Assembly (NCBI RefSeq): GCF_027409185.1
Contig: NC_084469.1
Location: forward strand, 85,719,918-85,783,917
Direction: 5' to 3'
DNA length: 64,000 bases
DNA from: Cynocephalus volans
Taxonomy: Eukaryota; Chordata; Mammalia; Dermoptera; Cynocephalidae
Shown here: in pieces, positions 1 to 10,845 of the stretch
Position numbering within the stretch: position 1 is the stretch's first letter
Layout: every line of letters starts with the position of its first letter
Position numbers and translations under genes: made by a program
Notes under the pieces: model-generated
Told to the model about the DNA's origin: nothing
Databases searched by the model: none
Seen by the model: the letters and a program-made list of their open reading frames with translations, nothing else

Positions 1-342
1 TCCCACCCCAGTTTGGAGGGAGTCATGAGATAAAAGGCCTCTTTACTGGCCAGCCACTGAAACCAGAAAAGAAAAAAAGAGAAAGAAAAGGGTCTGAGGA
101 AAGATGCCCAGGAATACAGATTTGGTCCGGGGCATCACCTGAGCTGCATTCAACTGGAATATCATGTTGGATCAAGAATTTTTTGTTCTTAGAGAAGCAG
201 CCTTCTTTCCCATGAAAAGGGGGAAAAAATTATCTTTATTTTGTAAAGGAAAATAAATAAAAGTTATGTATTAGTTCATTTATTTATTCAAGAATTATTT
301 ACTGAGTTTCTACTCTGTGGAAGGCACTATGTCAAACTTTAT
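1..342. other. intergenic, weak old repeat
   Basis: AT-rich sequence without a credible coding frame. Around 275-335 the wording (tattcaagaattatttactgag, then a ggcactatg motif) resembles the start of a MIR or L2 relic, but the match is too short to be firm. Nothing else recognised. Confidence 0.35.
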
Positions 343-1296
343 TGCAATTCTCAAACTGTTCACAAAGTGTAGTCTGTAGACCTCTGGGGGTCCCTGAGAT
401 TCTTTCAAGGGGTCTACAAGGTAAAAACTATTTTATTATTTATAGTTATTTACGATAATACTAAAATATTAGTTACCTTTTAAACTTTTTTGGTATGAGG
501 GGTCTTCAAAAAGTTCATGGAAGGATTCATATTATCTTTTAATTCAATTTTTCCATGAACTCTTTGAAGTACCCTTGCATTTTCACTGATGGTGCAGAAG
601 CAATTGTGACTAGAACTGCTGGCCCCTTGGCACTAATCCATCAGTGTCACTTGACTGTACTAGCAGTCATCGTACTCTTTATTGCCACTCACTCACAGTA
701 AAAAAAAGTACACTTTTACTGAAGAATGTCTCTAATGAAGCAGTAAAAATTATTGTTACTAAATTTCAGTTCCTGAGTACTCTTAAGATTCTGTGTGATG
801 CACGTGGAGTACACATAAAGCAATTCTGCCACATACTGGGTGCGATGGCTTCTCAGGTAAAACACTGGACAGTGCTTTGAGTTGTGAGCTGAACTAGCTG
901 CTTTTTTTCATGGGATACAACTTTTGAAAGAAAGGCCTGACACATCAAACTATGAATATTCAGACTTAGGTATTTGGCAGACATATCCTCAAAAATGAAC
1001 AAAATGAACCTGTCACTTCAAGGAAAACAACTGACGGTATGTGTGCTAATGGTAAAACTCAAGCTTTCAAGTTGAGCATTAGAATTTTGGGAAAACTTGT
1101 ATCTGCGATCATGGGCTTGACAGGTTCTCAATATTAAAGACTTTCCAGATGAGATCAGTGTGATTTTAAAGAATGTGATTTTTCTAATACTGTATAATAA
1201 AATTGACATTTGGAAGCATTGCAGAACTTAGTGAACCAATATTTTCCAAATGACCAATGCATGATGTTACAGAATCCACTCAAAATGCAAGATGGA
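343..1296 (+). pseudogene. hAT (Charlie-type) transposase relic, 5' part
   Basis: The segment opens with a hAT-like terminus (caattctcaaactg) and a non-coding head, and from about 590 reads as decayed transposase in shifting frames. Recognisable pieces include SSHRTLYCHSLTVKK and NEAVKIIVTKF (about 640-760) and, further on, ELAAFFHG-like and VTSRKTTD-like codons. In intact hAT transposases this is the region between the catalytic core segments. Stops and frameshifts make it non-functional. The continuation resumes at 4015, so the element was split by the L1 between them. A mariner-type MITE sits inside it at 496-577. Family assignment is from memory of Charlie-like consensus sequences. Confidence 0.7.
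496..577. mobile_element. mariner-type MITE, copy A (82 bp)
   Basis: An 82-bp near-palindrome. The left end, ggtcttcaaaaagttcatgg, is the inverse of the right end, ccatgaactctttgaagtac. TA is present at 494-495, but the right flank has decayed to CA. The same 82-bp length and sequence recur at 8762 and 46246. Length, palindromy and TA target point to a non-autonomous Tc1/mariner element. It inserted into the hAT relic. Confidence 0.8.
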
Positions 1297-2478
1297 TATT
1301 ACAAAGCAGTTCTGCTTCCACCTAAGACATAGAGAAAGAGAAACAGCATTTCTCCCACCCTAACAAAAAGAAAAAGGCAGGGAAATTACAAAATCAAACT
1401 TTTTCTTGAATCTATTAGAGAGCTGAAGCTGCAGGGCAACCAAGTAGACTGAGATCTAAGGAAAGACAGGTGCCTCCAGTGAAATATGGAACATGGCACT
1501 AGCTCACCTGTGTACAGAATGAGAGGAAGAGACACCAGGTACCATGCAAAAGAGAAAAAAAAATAACTCGGCTAAAATTTTTAGCAAATTGCTAGAGCCA
1601 AAGTGTGAACTAGTGTTGGATTACAGAACCCTGGGCACCACAGACTCAAGGAGAGTTTCCATAAACCTTCAGTAAGTGCTTGTGAAGAAGATTAGATACA
1701 CAGCAGGAGACCAGAGAAAGCCTCCCTCTTTGGTACAGGCCTATGGAATAGGGTTCTCCACTTTTGCAGGAAAGGCATAAAACACCACCCAGACCCTTCC
1801 TTCCTACTCCCCTATGGAACAAAAACCATAAGCTGGCAAAAAGAAGAGGGGATGGATCACTGAGAAAGCCCTACCTCTCAGACTCAAAGACATAGGAAGT
1901 ATCAAGTAACAAACAAGCAACAGACTTCTGATGGGGGGGGGTCAGAGGTGTGCAGAGAGAGCCCTCTGAGGCGTGCGTACACAGGGAAGGCCAAAAACTG
2001 AGGGTGAAGCAGGAATTTTAAGAAAGGCCCTCCTGCAACCCAATCCCCTCCCTAAGCACAAGGTAATTCTAGAGAAATTCGAGCCTGACAGAAACCATAG
2101 CAACAAAAAACCCAAACCCAGGTTGACTCCAGACTGGACTGCCTCAACTTCTCACCCTAATAATCGAGCAGTAGAAAAGAGGTGCCCATTTATAGGCATA
2201 CTTACTGTTTTCCTCAGGCTCCTACACAAGATGTCCAGCGTTCAATCAAAAATTATGAGACACATAAAAATGTCAGAAAAAACAACTCACCACCAAGAGA
2301 CAAAACTATCAACAGAACTAACTTTTTATATCCAATACAAATATCTTTCAAAAAGAAAGGAAAAATAAAGTTGTTTGTTTGTTTAGACAAACAAAAGCTG
2401 AGAGAATTTATTACCAGCAGGCCTTCATTACAAGAAATGTTCAAGAAAGTTCTTCAGGCAAAAGAAATCTGACATCGT
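1297..2478 (+). mobile_element. old L1 relic: 5' UTR/ORF1 region
   Basis: Heavily decayed L1 in sense orientation. The clearest piece is 2385-2472, which reads DKQKLREFITSRPSLQEMFK; this is the same C-terminal ORF1 segment seen in the young L1 at about 17085-17150 (DKQKLREFTTTRPPLQEI). The region upstream is consistent with L1 5' UTR and the start of ORF1. It sits inside the hAT relic. Non-functional. Confidence 0.65.
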
Positions 2479-3290
2479 GGTATAATAACAAATATATTTG
2501 CTCTTCGTCCCCAATTCCTGACACACAGCTCCTAAAACCCTTGGGATTTCCTGAGTGAAGGGAATGTCTTTTGTTATTCATTAACAGCCCTTTTCTGGAT
2601 CACATCTGACTTTATGTTAACGAGGTGACAGGGTGGGGACTCAGGCTGAGGCTGGTCACTAGAAAGATGAACTGGTTAGAGGGATTGAACGTTCAGCCCC
2701 GCCCATCAACATCCAGGGAGCAGAAGGAGGGATAGAGTTTGAGCTCTATGAAAATTCTTAAATGAGGCTCAGGGAGCTTCTAGCTTGGTGAATGCATCGA
2801 GGTGCTGGGAGGGTGGGTGCTTGCAGAAGGTCACAGAAGTTCCATCTCCTTACCCTCACACCTCCTCTATACATCTCTTCCATTTGGCTGTTCCTAAGTC
2901 GTATCCGTTACCATAAACCAGTAAACGTAAGTGTTTTCCTGAGTTCTATGAGTTGTTCTAGCAAATTATAGTACCCAAGGGAAGTCGTGGGAACCCCTGA
3001 ATTTGTAGTTGGTGGGGAAGAAGTGTGGGTAGCTTTAGCACACCATTTGTTGATGGCATCTGCAGTGGGGACAGTCTTGTGGTTCTGACCTCTTAACCTG
3101 TGGTGCCTGGGCTAACTCCAGCAGTTAGTGTCAGAACTGAACTGAACTGTTGGATACCCAGGTGTTTTTTGAGAATTGGAGAACTGATGTGGAAAGATAC
3201 CACATATTGGGTGTCTGAAAGAACCTCAGGAGCACCAAACGGAAACTTGGATATACACCAAGAAATTAAGATCACCAGAAAAAGTTAAGA
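2479..3290 (+). mobile_element. old interspersed repeat, probably LTR-derived
   Basis: This block interrupts the old L1. Phrases such as tttgttattcattaacagcc, gctaactccagcagttagtg and agttctatgagttgttctag are ones I associate with a widespread placental repeat, probably an LTR, but I cannot name the subfamily. No coding frame is credible. Confidence 0.45.
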
Positions 3291-3411
3291 TGAAGGTAAA
3301 TGTAGAAAACTTTTTTTCTTATTTTTTAGTCACTTAGAAGATAATTGACCATCTAAAGTAAAAGTGGTAGCAATTTATTGAGAGTTTATAGCATAATGTA
3401 AAAGTAAAATG

Positions 3412-3467
3412 TATGATAATAGTTATTTGGTAATAGTTATAATAGTTACCAAATAACTATTATCATA
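3412..3467. repeat. perfect 22-bp inverted repeat with 12-nt loop
   Basis: Arms at 3412-3433 and 3446-3467 are exact reverse complements, separated by tagttataatag. The arms are AT-rich and would form a stable cruciform or RNA hairpin. No TA or other target duplication was found, so a MITE origin is not supported; a local template-switch event is an alternative. Confidence 0.85.
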
Positions 3468-3615
3468 GTACAAAATATGAGAGGGAGAAATTGAGAGCAT
3501 ACCATTGTAAGGTTCTTATATTATAAGTGAAATGATACAATATTACTTGAGGATAGACTGTGACTAATTAAAGATCTATGTGTAAGCTTTAAGTAAAACA
3601 TTAAATAAAATTTTA

Positions 3616-3714
3616 TTTTATTTTATTTTTAAAAAGATGACTGGTAAGGGGATCTTAACCCTTGACTTGGTGTTGTTAGCACCACACTCTCCCAAGTGAG
3701 CAACAGGCCGGCCC
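3616..3714 (-). mobile_element. tRNA-Ile-derived SINE, monomer
   Basis: Read on the minus strand it starts ggccggcctgttgctcact, has a tRNA-Ile-like body (tggtgctaacaacaccaag, then caagggttaagatcccc as a B-box relic), and ends in an A-rich tail. It is flanked by 15-bp direct repeats, ttaaataaaatttta at 3601-3615 and ttaaacaaaatttta at 3715-3729 (14 of 15 identical), the signature of L1-mediated insertion. Confidence 0.88.
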
Positions 3715-4014
3715 TTAAACAAAATTTTAAAAAGAGATATAAATTGTAAGCCAATAATAAAGAAAAATGGAATTAAAAATACTCAAGCCAAAAGCAGGCA
3801 GAAAAAGAGAGAGAGAGAGAGAGAGAGAAAAAACAGAACAAAAACTAAATGGAACTAACAGAAAACAGCTAGTGAGATGGTAGATTTAAACCTAAGGATG
3901 TAAATAATTACATTAAGTATAAATGCTCTTATTAAAAGACAGAGGTTGTCAGAGTGAATGAAAGAGCAAGTCCAAACTATGTGCTGTCTGCAAAGAAACC
4001 TACTTTAAATACAC

Positions 4015-4335
4015 AGTGCAAGGTAGACCAATGAAGTTTAATGAAACAAAATACGAAAGTTTACCTATGTTTTCAAATTCCAATCTGAACTTTCCTTTAA
4101 GAAACTACCACTTGTTGAGTTTCAATGTTGTATCAAAGACTAGCCACAATTATCTGAAAGGGATGTTAAAATACTCCTCCCTTTTTTTGTAATTACATAT
4201 CTGTGTGAGTCTGGATTTACTTCACATTTCTCAACAGAAACAACATATGGAAAGTGAATGCAGAAACAGATACAAGAATCCAGTTGCCTTCCATTAAGCC
4301 AGATGCTTCGAGGCTGTACCTGCAATGCCACTGAA
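4015..4335 (+). pseudogene. hAT transposase relic, 3' part
   Basis: This continues the element that begins at 343. The frame at about 4165-4250 reads ILLPFF, then TYLCESGF, then STETTY, which is the hAT C-terminal dimerisation motif (LCExxF). A TGA follows at the TYGK point, then codons resembling NAETDTRIQLPSIKPD in another frame. Stops and frameshifts make it non-functional. It is preceded by agtgcaaggtaga, which duplicates aatgcaagatgga at 1284-1296. Confidence 0.72.
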
Positions 4336-4773
4336 TGCAGTTCCCTGATGTCTCAGGGCAACTCTGCGTGCATTGGTTTCCTGCTGTCCACTTTGCCCAG
4401 TGCAGGAGGCCTCAGTGCAGGAAACTCAGCAGTTCCTCCAGAGCCACTCTGCACGTGCTATCTACACAGGGTACAGGAAGGCCAGGACAAGTGTCTGCAC
4501 AGGTAGGTCTTGCCCTTCAAGACTGGGCCTTTCAAAATACAGCAAGACAGATGAGTTTGGGTGTGTTACAGGTATTTTGTTTTGCTTTTTGCTTAATAAC
4601 TACTATTGTAACAAGAAATTTCCCTCCCTCCTTTCCTTCTTTCTGCTCCTTCTTTCTGGAATTGAGCTACTTTCCCGGATTTTGGTTTTAGTGACTATTT
4701 TGCTGATATTCATTACTATTTCCAGAGTGAATTTCGGCTGATCTCGCCAGGGACTTGGTGTCCCAGGCACAAC
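4336..4773. other. intergenic, unassigned
   Basis: A GC-moderate segment with several overlapping short frames, none with splice borders, Kozak context or recognisable protein. No repeat family recognised. Confidence 0.4.
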
Positions 4774-4876
4774 TTTTTTTTTTTTTTTTTGACATCTGGC
4801 CAGTAAGGGGGATCTGAACCCTTGACCTTGGGGTTATCAGCATCATGCTCTCCTAAGTGAGTAACCGGCCAGCCCC
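4774..4876 (-). mobile_element. tRNA-Ile-derived SINE, monomer
   Basis: The poly(T) at 4774-4790 is the tail read in reverse. The body on the minus strand contains ggccggttactcacttagga, tgctgataaccccaaggtca and a B-box gggttcagatccc. Clear target duplications were not found. Confidence 0.82.
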
Positions 4877-6786
4877 TGCTCCTTCTTTCTAAATATTAAA
4901 TATCTAGAAAACACCACTTCTAATATATGTGAAGGGTATAAAACGCTGTGTACCTATCTCCCTGCCTAAGAGAAAGAGCAATGACAAACCACGAGAAGCC
5001 CCTGAGTGCCCACCTCACTTCCATCCCTGCCACCCACACGCACTCACTCTCCTGAATCTTGCGTTTCTCATAGAGACGACTCTTTTTAACTTTACCTCAG
5101 ATATATAGGGCTACCACTTAGTCTTTTTGATCTTTGTATAAATGAATTCACACTGTATATCCTACTATGGCTTGTTTTCTTTCTTTAACAATATGAAGAA
5201 AAATTTATTCCTAAAGGTTATGTTTATTCTACTGAGGTATTAGACAAAAATGTAATTAGCACATAAGTGCATGATTTCATGGATATTATTGCTAAATTAA
5301 AACTTTTTTAAAAAAAATCATGGCATTTGAGTCATAGCTAAATTAAATCTTTACATTAAAAATATGAATTGATTTAAATAAAAATATCAAGGAAGTACTA
5401 GTACAGACAGCAAGTGAATATAGCAAAAAAAAAAAAAAAAAAACCCGGTAAAATTGTAATGTGAATTTTTAAAGTTCAGGAAACATAGTTTTAATGAAAA
5501 CAGATGTATCTAAAATTGCTCTGAATTTTTGGAAAGGGTCTACCCTGGTGTGGGTCTTTATGGGCCTAGGCACTTGGTCACAAGCCTTTCTGGGCACAAG
5601 GAGAAGGTGGTTGAAGCCATCCTCACTGACAGCCTGCTTCAGGCCAGCCTGCTTCAGGCCTCTTGCCTCCCTAGTCTTTGTTCCCTGCTTGGGACTGCCC
5701 CCATGCTTGGCCCTCCTCCCAGCTCCTGAGTGCAGGGCCTGGGCTTGCCCTTGTAGCCTAACTTGGATCAAACTGTCTTTCTAGTTTCCACCCTCCATCT
5801 CAACTCATCCTCAGGTGGTAGAAAGCATTACTGGTGTGATTTGTTGCCTCTCCCTGTAGTCACACCTTTTGCCATATAAACTTTGCAGTGCCCTCTCATT
5901 CTGATTCTGGGATGGCCAAGAGAATTGTGTCAGTGAATAGAATGAGGTTGAAGTGGCGGTGTACCAGTTCCAGAGGGCCAATGTGTCTGCTTGCTCTCTT
6001 GTGCATTTCTGCCATCTCCAAGAGAAGGACAAAGCCAGCTGGTCCTAGGAGGAGGATGAGACACATGGAGCAGAGCTGCCCCAGCTAATATGCCCCAGCC
6101 AAGCACAGCCTACAGCAGGACTGCAGCACACACACAAACTCATAAGGAAAAAAACATGATTGTTCCTTTAAGCCATTGAGCTTTGTTACACAGCAACAGC
6201 TAACTGATGCATAGATTAAAAAGCAGCACCTGGCCCCTCCCATTCACTGGCTGCGCTCTAGGGGGACCCAGAGCAGGAAACACATAAGCATTTCCACACT
6301 TTCACAAACATGCCCCATGGTTGGGCCAGTACTATCACCCTGCCTAGCACTGGACAGAGGGGGTAGTGAGGGCAAACAGAGCCCTTTTTCCTCAGTCCAG
6401 GGAGCAATAGGCAGCTCTCATCCACAAACTACAGGGTACCTCTCAATCAATTCAGAGGACAGTCCTGCTAGCTGGGACTGGAGCTTAGGCAGGATGAGAT
6501 CTAGGGACATGTTCCATACTGGGATCCTGGGTGAATCCTGCAGATGTGTCCCTGCCCCTCGCAGAGAACTGGAACCTTCATCTCTGCCAGACTCTAGGCC
6601 TCTTTCCTATGTCACAGATGGGGATTCTTTCCATATTCTTTCCAACTGACCCCCCTACTCTCTTCCAGTCTCCTTGGAAGTCACTCCCTGATGTTAACAT
6701 GGCCTTCCTTTCAAGGAAGTCACGCTCCTGAGAGGGTTTTGGTGTGTGCATTGGTGAGTTGAAACTTGTGTTACATACTTTAGCCA
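4877..6786. other. intergenic, old repeats, no gene
   Basis: Segment 4900-5260 resembles a decayed L1 3' end. A poly(A) run lies at 5425-5444. Segment 5811-6215 has the look of an old placental repeat ending in cagctaactgatgca. Open frames between 5469 and 6731 are short, overlap on both strands and show no known protein. I see no gene. Confidence 0.4.
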
Positions 6787-7258
6787 CATTAGTCAGGGTT
6801 CTTCAAAGAAACAGAACCAATACGATATATGTAGAAGTATAAGAGGAATTTATTATGAAAATTGGCTCAAGAGATTATAGAGGCTGAGAAGTCCCACAAT
6901 ATGCCATCTACCAGCTGGAGAACCAGGGAAGCCAGTGGTGTAATTCAGTCTGAGTTTGAAGGCCTGAGAACCAGGAGCTCCAATGTGTAAGTGCGGGAGA
7001 AGGTGGATTACCCAGCTCTAGAAGAGAGAGCAAATTTGCCCTTTCTCTTCCTTTTTGTTATACCTGGGCCCTGAACGGATTGGATGTTGATTCCCTCCAG
7101 CATAGGTGAGGGAGGATCTTTCTTACCCAGTTCACTGATTCAAATGCTAATCTCTTCTGGAAACACCCTTGCAAGACGCACCCAGAAATAATGTTTTACC
7201 AGTTATCTGGCTATCCCTTAACCCAGTCAAACTGACACCTAAAATTAACTACCATGCC
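6787..7258 (-). mobile_element. old LTR-like repeat, copy 1
   Basis: The block runs from attagtcagggttcttcaaag to aaaattaactaccatgcc. It is the same repeat as 22119-22673, with matching order of landmarks: ttctccagagagacagaac near the left end, the wording around ctgagaagtccca, ggaaacaccctt, and aattaacca at the right end. On the minus strand it would begin with TG and end with CA, which suggests an LTR. Subfamily not named. Confidence 0.65.
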
Positions 7259-8439
7259 TCACTTGCATTGAGTGTTTGCAGGCTCATCTTCTGTAATGGC
7301 TGCACTAGTTTCTCCACAAGCAGGGCAAAGTCATTTTCAAGGTCGAGAGAGATCCTCGCTTTGTTCCGTGTACTGGCTATGTAAACAAATGTGTGTGTTA
7401 TACGGGATGTTTGCTGTTTTTTAGTAACCAAGCCTCCATTCCCTGGTCCTCATGACCCCTTGATTTCCTTCTGAAGAATTCCCTCCCTCCTACTGTGAGA
7501 ACGAGAGGGGCCAGGCTCTGCCTATCCCAGCCCTGGGAGAGCCAGGGCTTGGGCACCTGACAGAGCTCCAGCGGTCAGACTCTTTCCCGTGAGCAAGTGC
7601 CACAGGGGCCGAAGGGTTGTCCAGGATGCTCACTGCACAGAAGCAGCAGCAGCAAATGGACAGGCTGTGCTTCATCACTCGGTTCTCCAGGGCTCCCAGG
7701 AGGTATGCCTGCCCCAGCCTCCTGTCCAGCCCCCCACACCCACCCCTTCCATTTGGTCCCTCTTGCTTGGTTAGACAGAGACAGTCAGCGGTTCTCGGAG
7801 CTGCAAGGGCCACGTGAAGGGAGAAATAATTTGGTTAATAATTTTTTCATGTGTGTACGTCCCATTTTTGTTTTCCAATTGGACTGACAGTTCCTTGTGG
7901 GCAGGGACTCTTTATTCCCTTCATGGTGAGTACAGTACTTGGCACTTGGTAGAATGTCTGGCGGAGCTGGGTGTGGCAAGGGAAGGCTGTAAATGGCAAG
8001 GGGAGGCTGTCTAGAGCCAGAAGGCTTGAGGGTGAGGCTCAGCCCCGCACTCACTCACTGTGGAACTTTGGCTTAGTCCCATGGTGTCTTTCATCTGGAC
8101 TCTGCATTTGTAAAATTGTTGCGATTCTTAAAATGATCACCGTCCCTCCAGGCCTCAAAGTCTCTGAGAAGTTTCAGAGAATGAAAAGTGTGAAAGCTCT
8201 GCAGAGATGCTGCTTTGTCCCCAACATAGCTTGTGTCCCCAAGGAGGAGACACACAAACAGGCAAATGGAATCTAGGCTGGCTTCATGGGCATGTGACTT
8301 ACGTAGTCCACAGGGCCCTGCACTCAGGACCCCATGATTGATTTTTGCTCTGCTGTTGTCACCTTGAATTCTTAATAATTTTTGAACAAGGGGCCCTGCA
8401 AATTACATTGTCAGCACTTATTAAAATACTGTATGAAAT
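7259..8439. other. intergenic with L2/MIR-like relics
   Basis: At 7880-7960 the wording (gacagttccttgtgggcagg, then tacttggcacttggtagaat) is typical of an L2 3' end in sense orientation. At 8040-8230 a MIR-like core is visible. The remaining sequence shows overlapping short frames on both strands but no credible gene. Confidence 0.45.
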
Positions 8440-8760
8440 AACACAAGGCTGGACCCAAGAGCACATACTGTATGAGTCCATTTGTATGAAGTTTAAAAAC
8501 AGGTGACACTATTCTAAAGGGTTAGAAGTCAGGATAGTGGTTACTGGGGCCGGGGGAGGGGGAACGATGGAGGTTGGTGAACAGAAGGGGCCTTGGAAAA
8601 GCTTCTGGGTTCTAGAAATGTTCTTTTTGTTTATCTGGGATCTTGATCTTGTGCTCGCTTTGTGAAAATACATCAAATGATGTATGCTTAGATTTGTGCA
8701 CTTTTCTGCATGTGTGTTACACTATAGTATGAAGTTAAAAGAAAATGTGTACAAAAACCT
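8440..8760 (+). mobile_element. old L1 3' UTR relic
   Basis: The sequence follows the pattern of an ancient L1 3' UTR: tactgtatgagtccatttgt, then ggatagtggttactgg, then tgtgcacttttctgcatgtg. No coding frame. It is followed directly by MITE copy B. Confidence 0.55.
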
Positions 8761-8761
8761 A

Positions 8762-8843
8762 TGAGGGTACTTCAAAAAATTCATGGGAACATAGAGCTAA
8801 AAGGTAATATGAATATTTCCACCAACTTTTTGGAATACTCTCG
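8762..8843. mobile_element. mariner-type MITE, copy B (82 bp)
   Basis: Same family as 496-577, with tgagggtacttcaaaaaatt at the left end and a matching inverted right end. It is flanked exactly by TA at 8760-8761 and 8844-8845, the Tc1/mariner target signature. Confidence 0.88.
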
Positions 8844-8845
8844 TA

Positions 8846-9319
8846 TATGAGTATGTAGTAAAGGGAAGTCCAGGGTGCTGTGCTTGACCCAACCTGGGAA
8901 TACTCAGAGAAGGCTTCCCAGAGAAGGGGTGCTGCAAAGTTGAGAATCATTACTGTAGGCCCAACCCTAAGGCTTCTGAGCCTGGCAGTGGAGACAACAG
9001 GCTGGGATTAACTCCACGAAATGCTCTTCCATTTCCCGTCTCCCCACACTTGTTTCTATCGTCAGTTCCTGGCAGATGACAGTTATCCATTTATGTGGCT
9101 GGAACTTGGAAATCAGTGCTTCAGTCCTTGATGCTTGAGTTGTTTTTGTTTTTTTTTTTTTTTTTTAAAAAAAGATGACCGGTTTCTCTGAAATTTAAAT
9201 TCAACTGAGACTCTTTTATTTCATCTGACATTCCTATTCACATTCCTGCTCTTGGAGGCCTTCCTGCTTCCCCCTCCACATCTATTCTCCCATGTCTCTT
9301 TAAAAAAAAAACAACTCAA
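8846..9319. other. intergenic, unassigned
   Basis: No gene. At 9148-9183 a long poly(T) run is followed by the few bases aaaaagatgaccggt, which match only the extreme 3' end of the tRNA-Ile SINE in minus orientation. It may be a severely 5'-truncated copy. Confidence 0.4.
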
Positions 9320-9503
9320 GGCCGGCCCGTGGCTCACTCCGGGTAGAGTGCGGTGCTGATAACACCAAGGCCACGGGTTCGGATCCTATATAGGGATGGC
9401 CGGTTTGCTCACTGGCTGAGCGTGGTGCTGACAACACCAAGTCAAGGGTTAAGATCCCGTTACCGGTCATCTTTAAAAAAATAATAATAAAATAAATAAA
9501 AAT
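9320..9503 (+). mobile_element. tRNA-Ile-derived SINE, dimer
   Basis: Two tRNA-like units stand in tandem. Unit one begins ggccggcccgtggctcactc and has B-box gggttcggatcc at about 9377. Unit two begins ggccggtttgctcactggct at about 9399 and ends ccggtcatctttaaaaaa. The tail is A-rich. The dimer arrangement is the form I associate with colugo CYN elements. Confidence 0.9.
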
Positions 9504-9884
9504 TTCAGAGACACCATGAATTTTTCCTTTTAGTATAAATATATTCCGAATATTAGATGGATGTACAAAAAAAATTGTTGTTTATCTGAAATTTATATTT
9601 GAGTGAAATTTATATGTGCTAAATCTGGCAACCCTAAGTGTGAGGCCAGGTCACGGTGATATCTGGGACTCAACTGGGGACATTTGTGGACTCTTGGGTC
9701 CCTCAATTAACAGCAGAGTAGGCAGAACCCCAGAAATCGCCAGGACCCTTCACTTATTGGGAGAAAGTAAGACCCCAAGTAACAAGGAAGTAACAAATTT
9801 GAAACAAGCAGTCCATGCAAAGTATCCTGTTAACAAAATCCATGCATATTCGAACCATATCCTTGCCTTGACACTATAAATATT
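9504..9884. other. intergenic, unassigned
   Basis: AT-rich sequence. The phrase gtgctaaatctggcaaccct near 9616 is common in old mammalian repeats. An 87-codon frame at 9616-9879 has no recognisable protein content. Confidence 0.35.
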
Positions 9885-10845
9885 TACATAAAGCTTTTTG
9901 TGTTGATATATATTTTAAAGTCAGAGAGTGCAATTGTCTCTGGTTGTATGATAAATTTATGTTTAACTTTGTAAGAAGCTTCCAAACTGTCTTCCAAAGT
10001 GGCTGTACCATTTCACATTCCCACCAGCAACAGATGAGAGTTCCTGTTACTCCACATCCTAGACAGCAATTGTTATTATCAGTTTTTGGACTGCAACCAT
10101 TCTAATAAGTATATAGTATTATGTCATTGTTATTTTAATTTGCATTTCCCTAATGACAATGATGTTGAGCATCTTTTCATATGCTTATTTGCCATCTGTC
10201 TATCTTCCTTTGTAAAGTATCTGTTCAGGATCTTTTACTCATTTTTTAAAGTTGGGTTGACCATCTTCTTATTGTTGAGTTTGAAGAGTTCTTTATATAT
10301 TCTGGATACAAATCCTCTATCAGATAGTAATTTGTAAATTTTTTTCCTGCATGGGGATTGTTTTTCATTCTCTTACCAGTGTCTTTCACAGAGCAAACAT
10401 TTTTAATTTTGATAAATTTGAAATTATCAATGTTGTTCATTGCCAAACCCAAGGTCACATAAATTTTGCATTACGTTTTCTTTTAGAAGATTTATAGTTT
10501 TGTATTTTGCATTTATATCTGTGATCTGTTTTGAGTTAATTTTTTGTGTAGGATGTGAGTTATGTATAAAGGCTTTCTTTTTTTTTTTTTTTTTCTTTTT
10601 GGTGAATGGACATCTAATTTTTCTAGCACCATTTGTTGAAGAGACCATTCTTTCTCCATTGAATTGCCTTCACACCTTTGAAAAAAATCAGTTGGTTATA
10701 ATTGTGTGGGTCTATTTCTGGAATCTCTACTCTGTTCCATTGATCTATGTGTCTATTCTTTTGCCATTACCATGCTGTCTTAATTACTATAGCTTTTAGT
10801 AATGCATCCTACTGTAGTATAGCTTTGTAATCAGGTAGTGTAAGT
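9885..10845 (-). mobile_element. old L1 fragment, ORF2 3' part, antisense
   Basis: In reverse orientation this carries the 3' third of L1 ORF2. Landmarks shared with the better-preserved copies at 31.7-32.7 kb include ggctgtaccatttcacattc, attttaatttgcatttccct, ttctttatatattctggata and the stretch before cttttgccattaccatgctg. Many stops and indels mark it as ancient. Confidence 0.8.

Larger units (their letters stand above)
3291..4014 (+). mobile_element. old L1 relic continued: inter-ORF and ORF2 start
   Basis: From about 3840 the sequence follows the start of L1 ORF2 in sense orientation: repeats of the pattern 'aattacattaagtataaatg', a run corresponding to NVKGLNSPIKR, and 'tatgtgctgtctgcaaagaaacc' matching the CCLQET endonuclease motif of the young L1. 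It ends abruptly at about 4014 without poly(A), where the hAT relic resumes. A GA microsatellite lies at 3801-3829, a SINE at 3616-3714 and a 22-bp inverted repeat at 3412-3467. Confidence 0.6.

Noticed and set aside
1284..4027. Exact target duplication around the split hAT element
   Set aside because: Only about 10 of 13 bases agree and the insert lacks poly(A), so it is reported as duplication-like and not as a proven target site.
9320..9503. tRNA genes (A and B boxes visible)
   Set aside because: The boxes belong to dispersed SINEs with A-tails and target duplications; the cloverleaf is not maintained.
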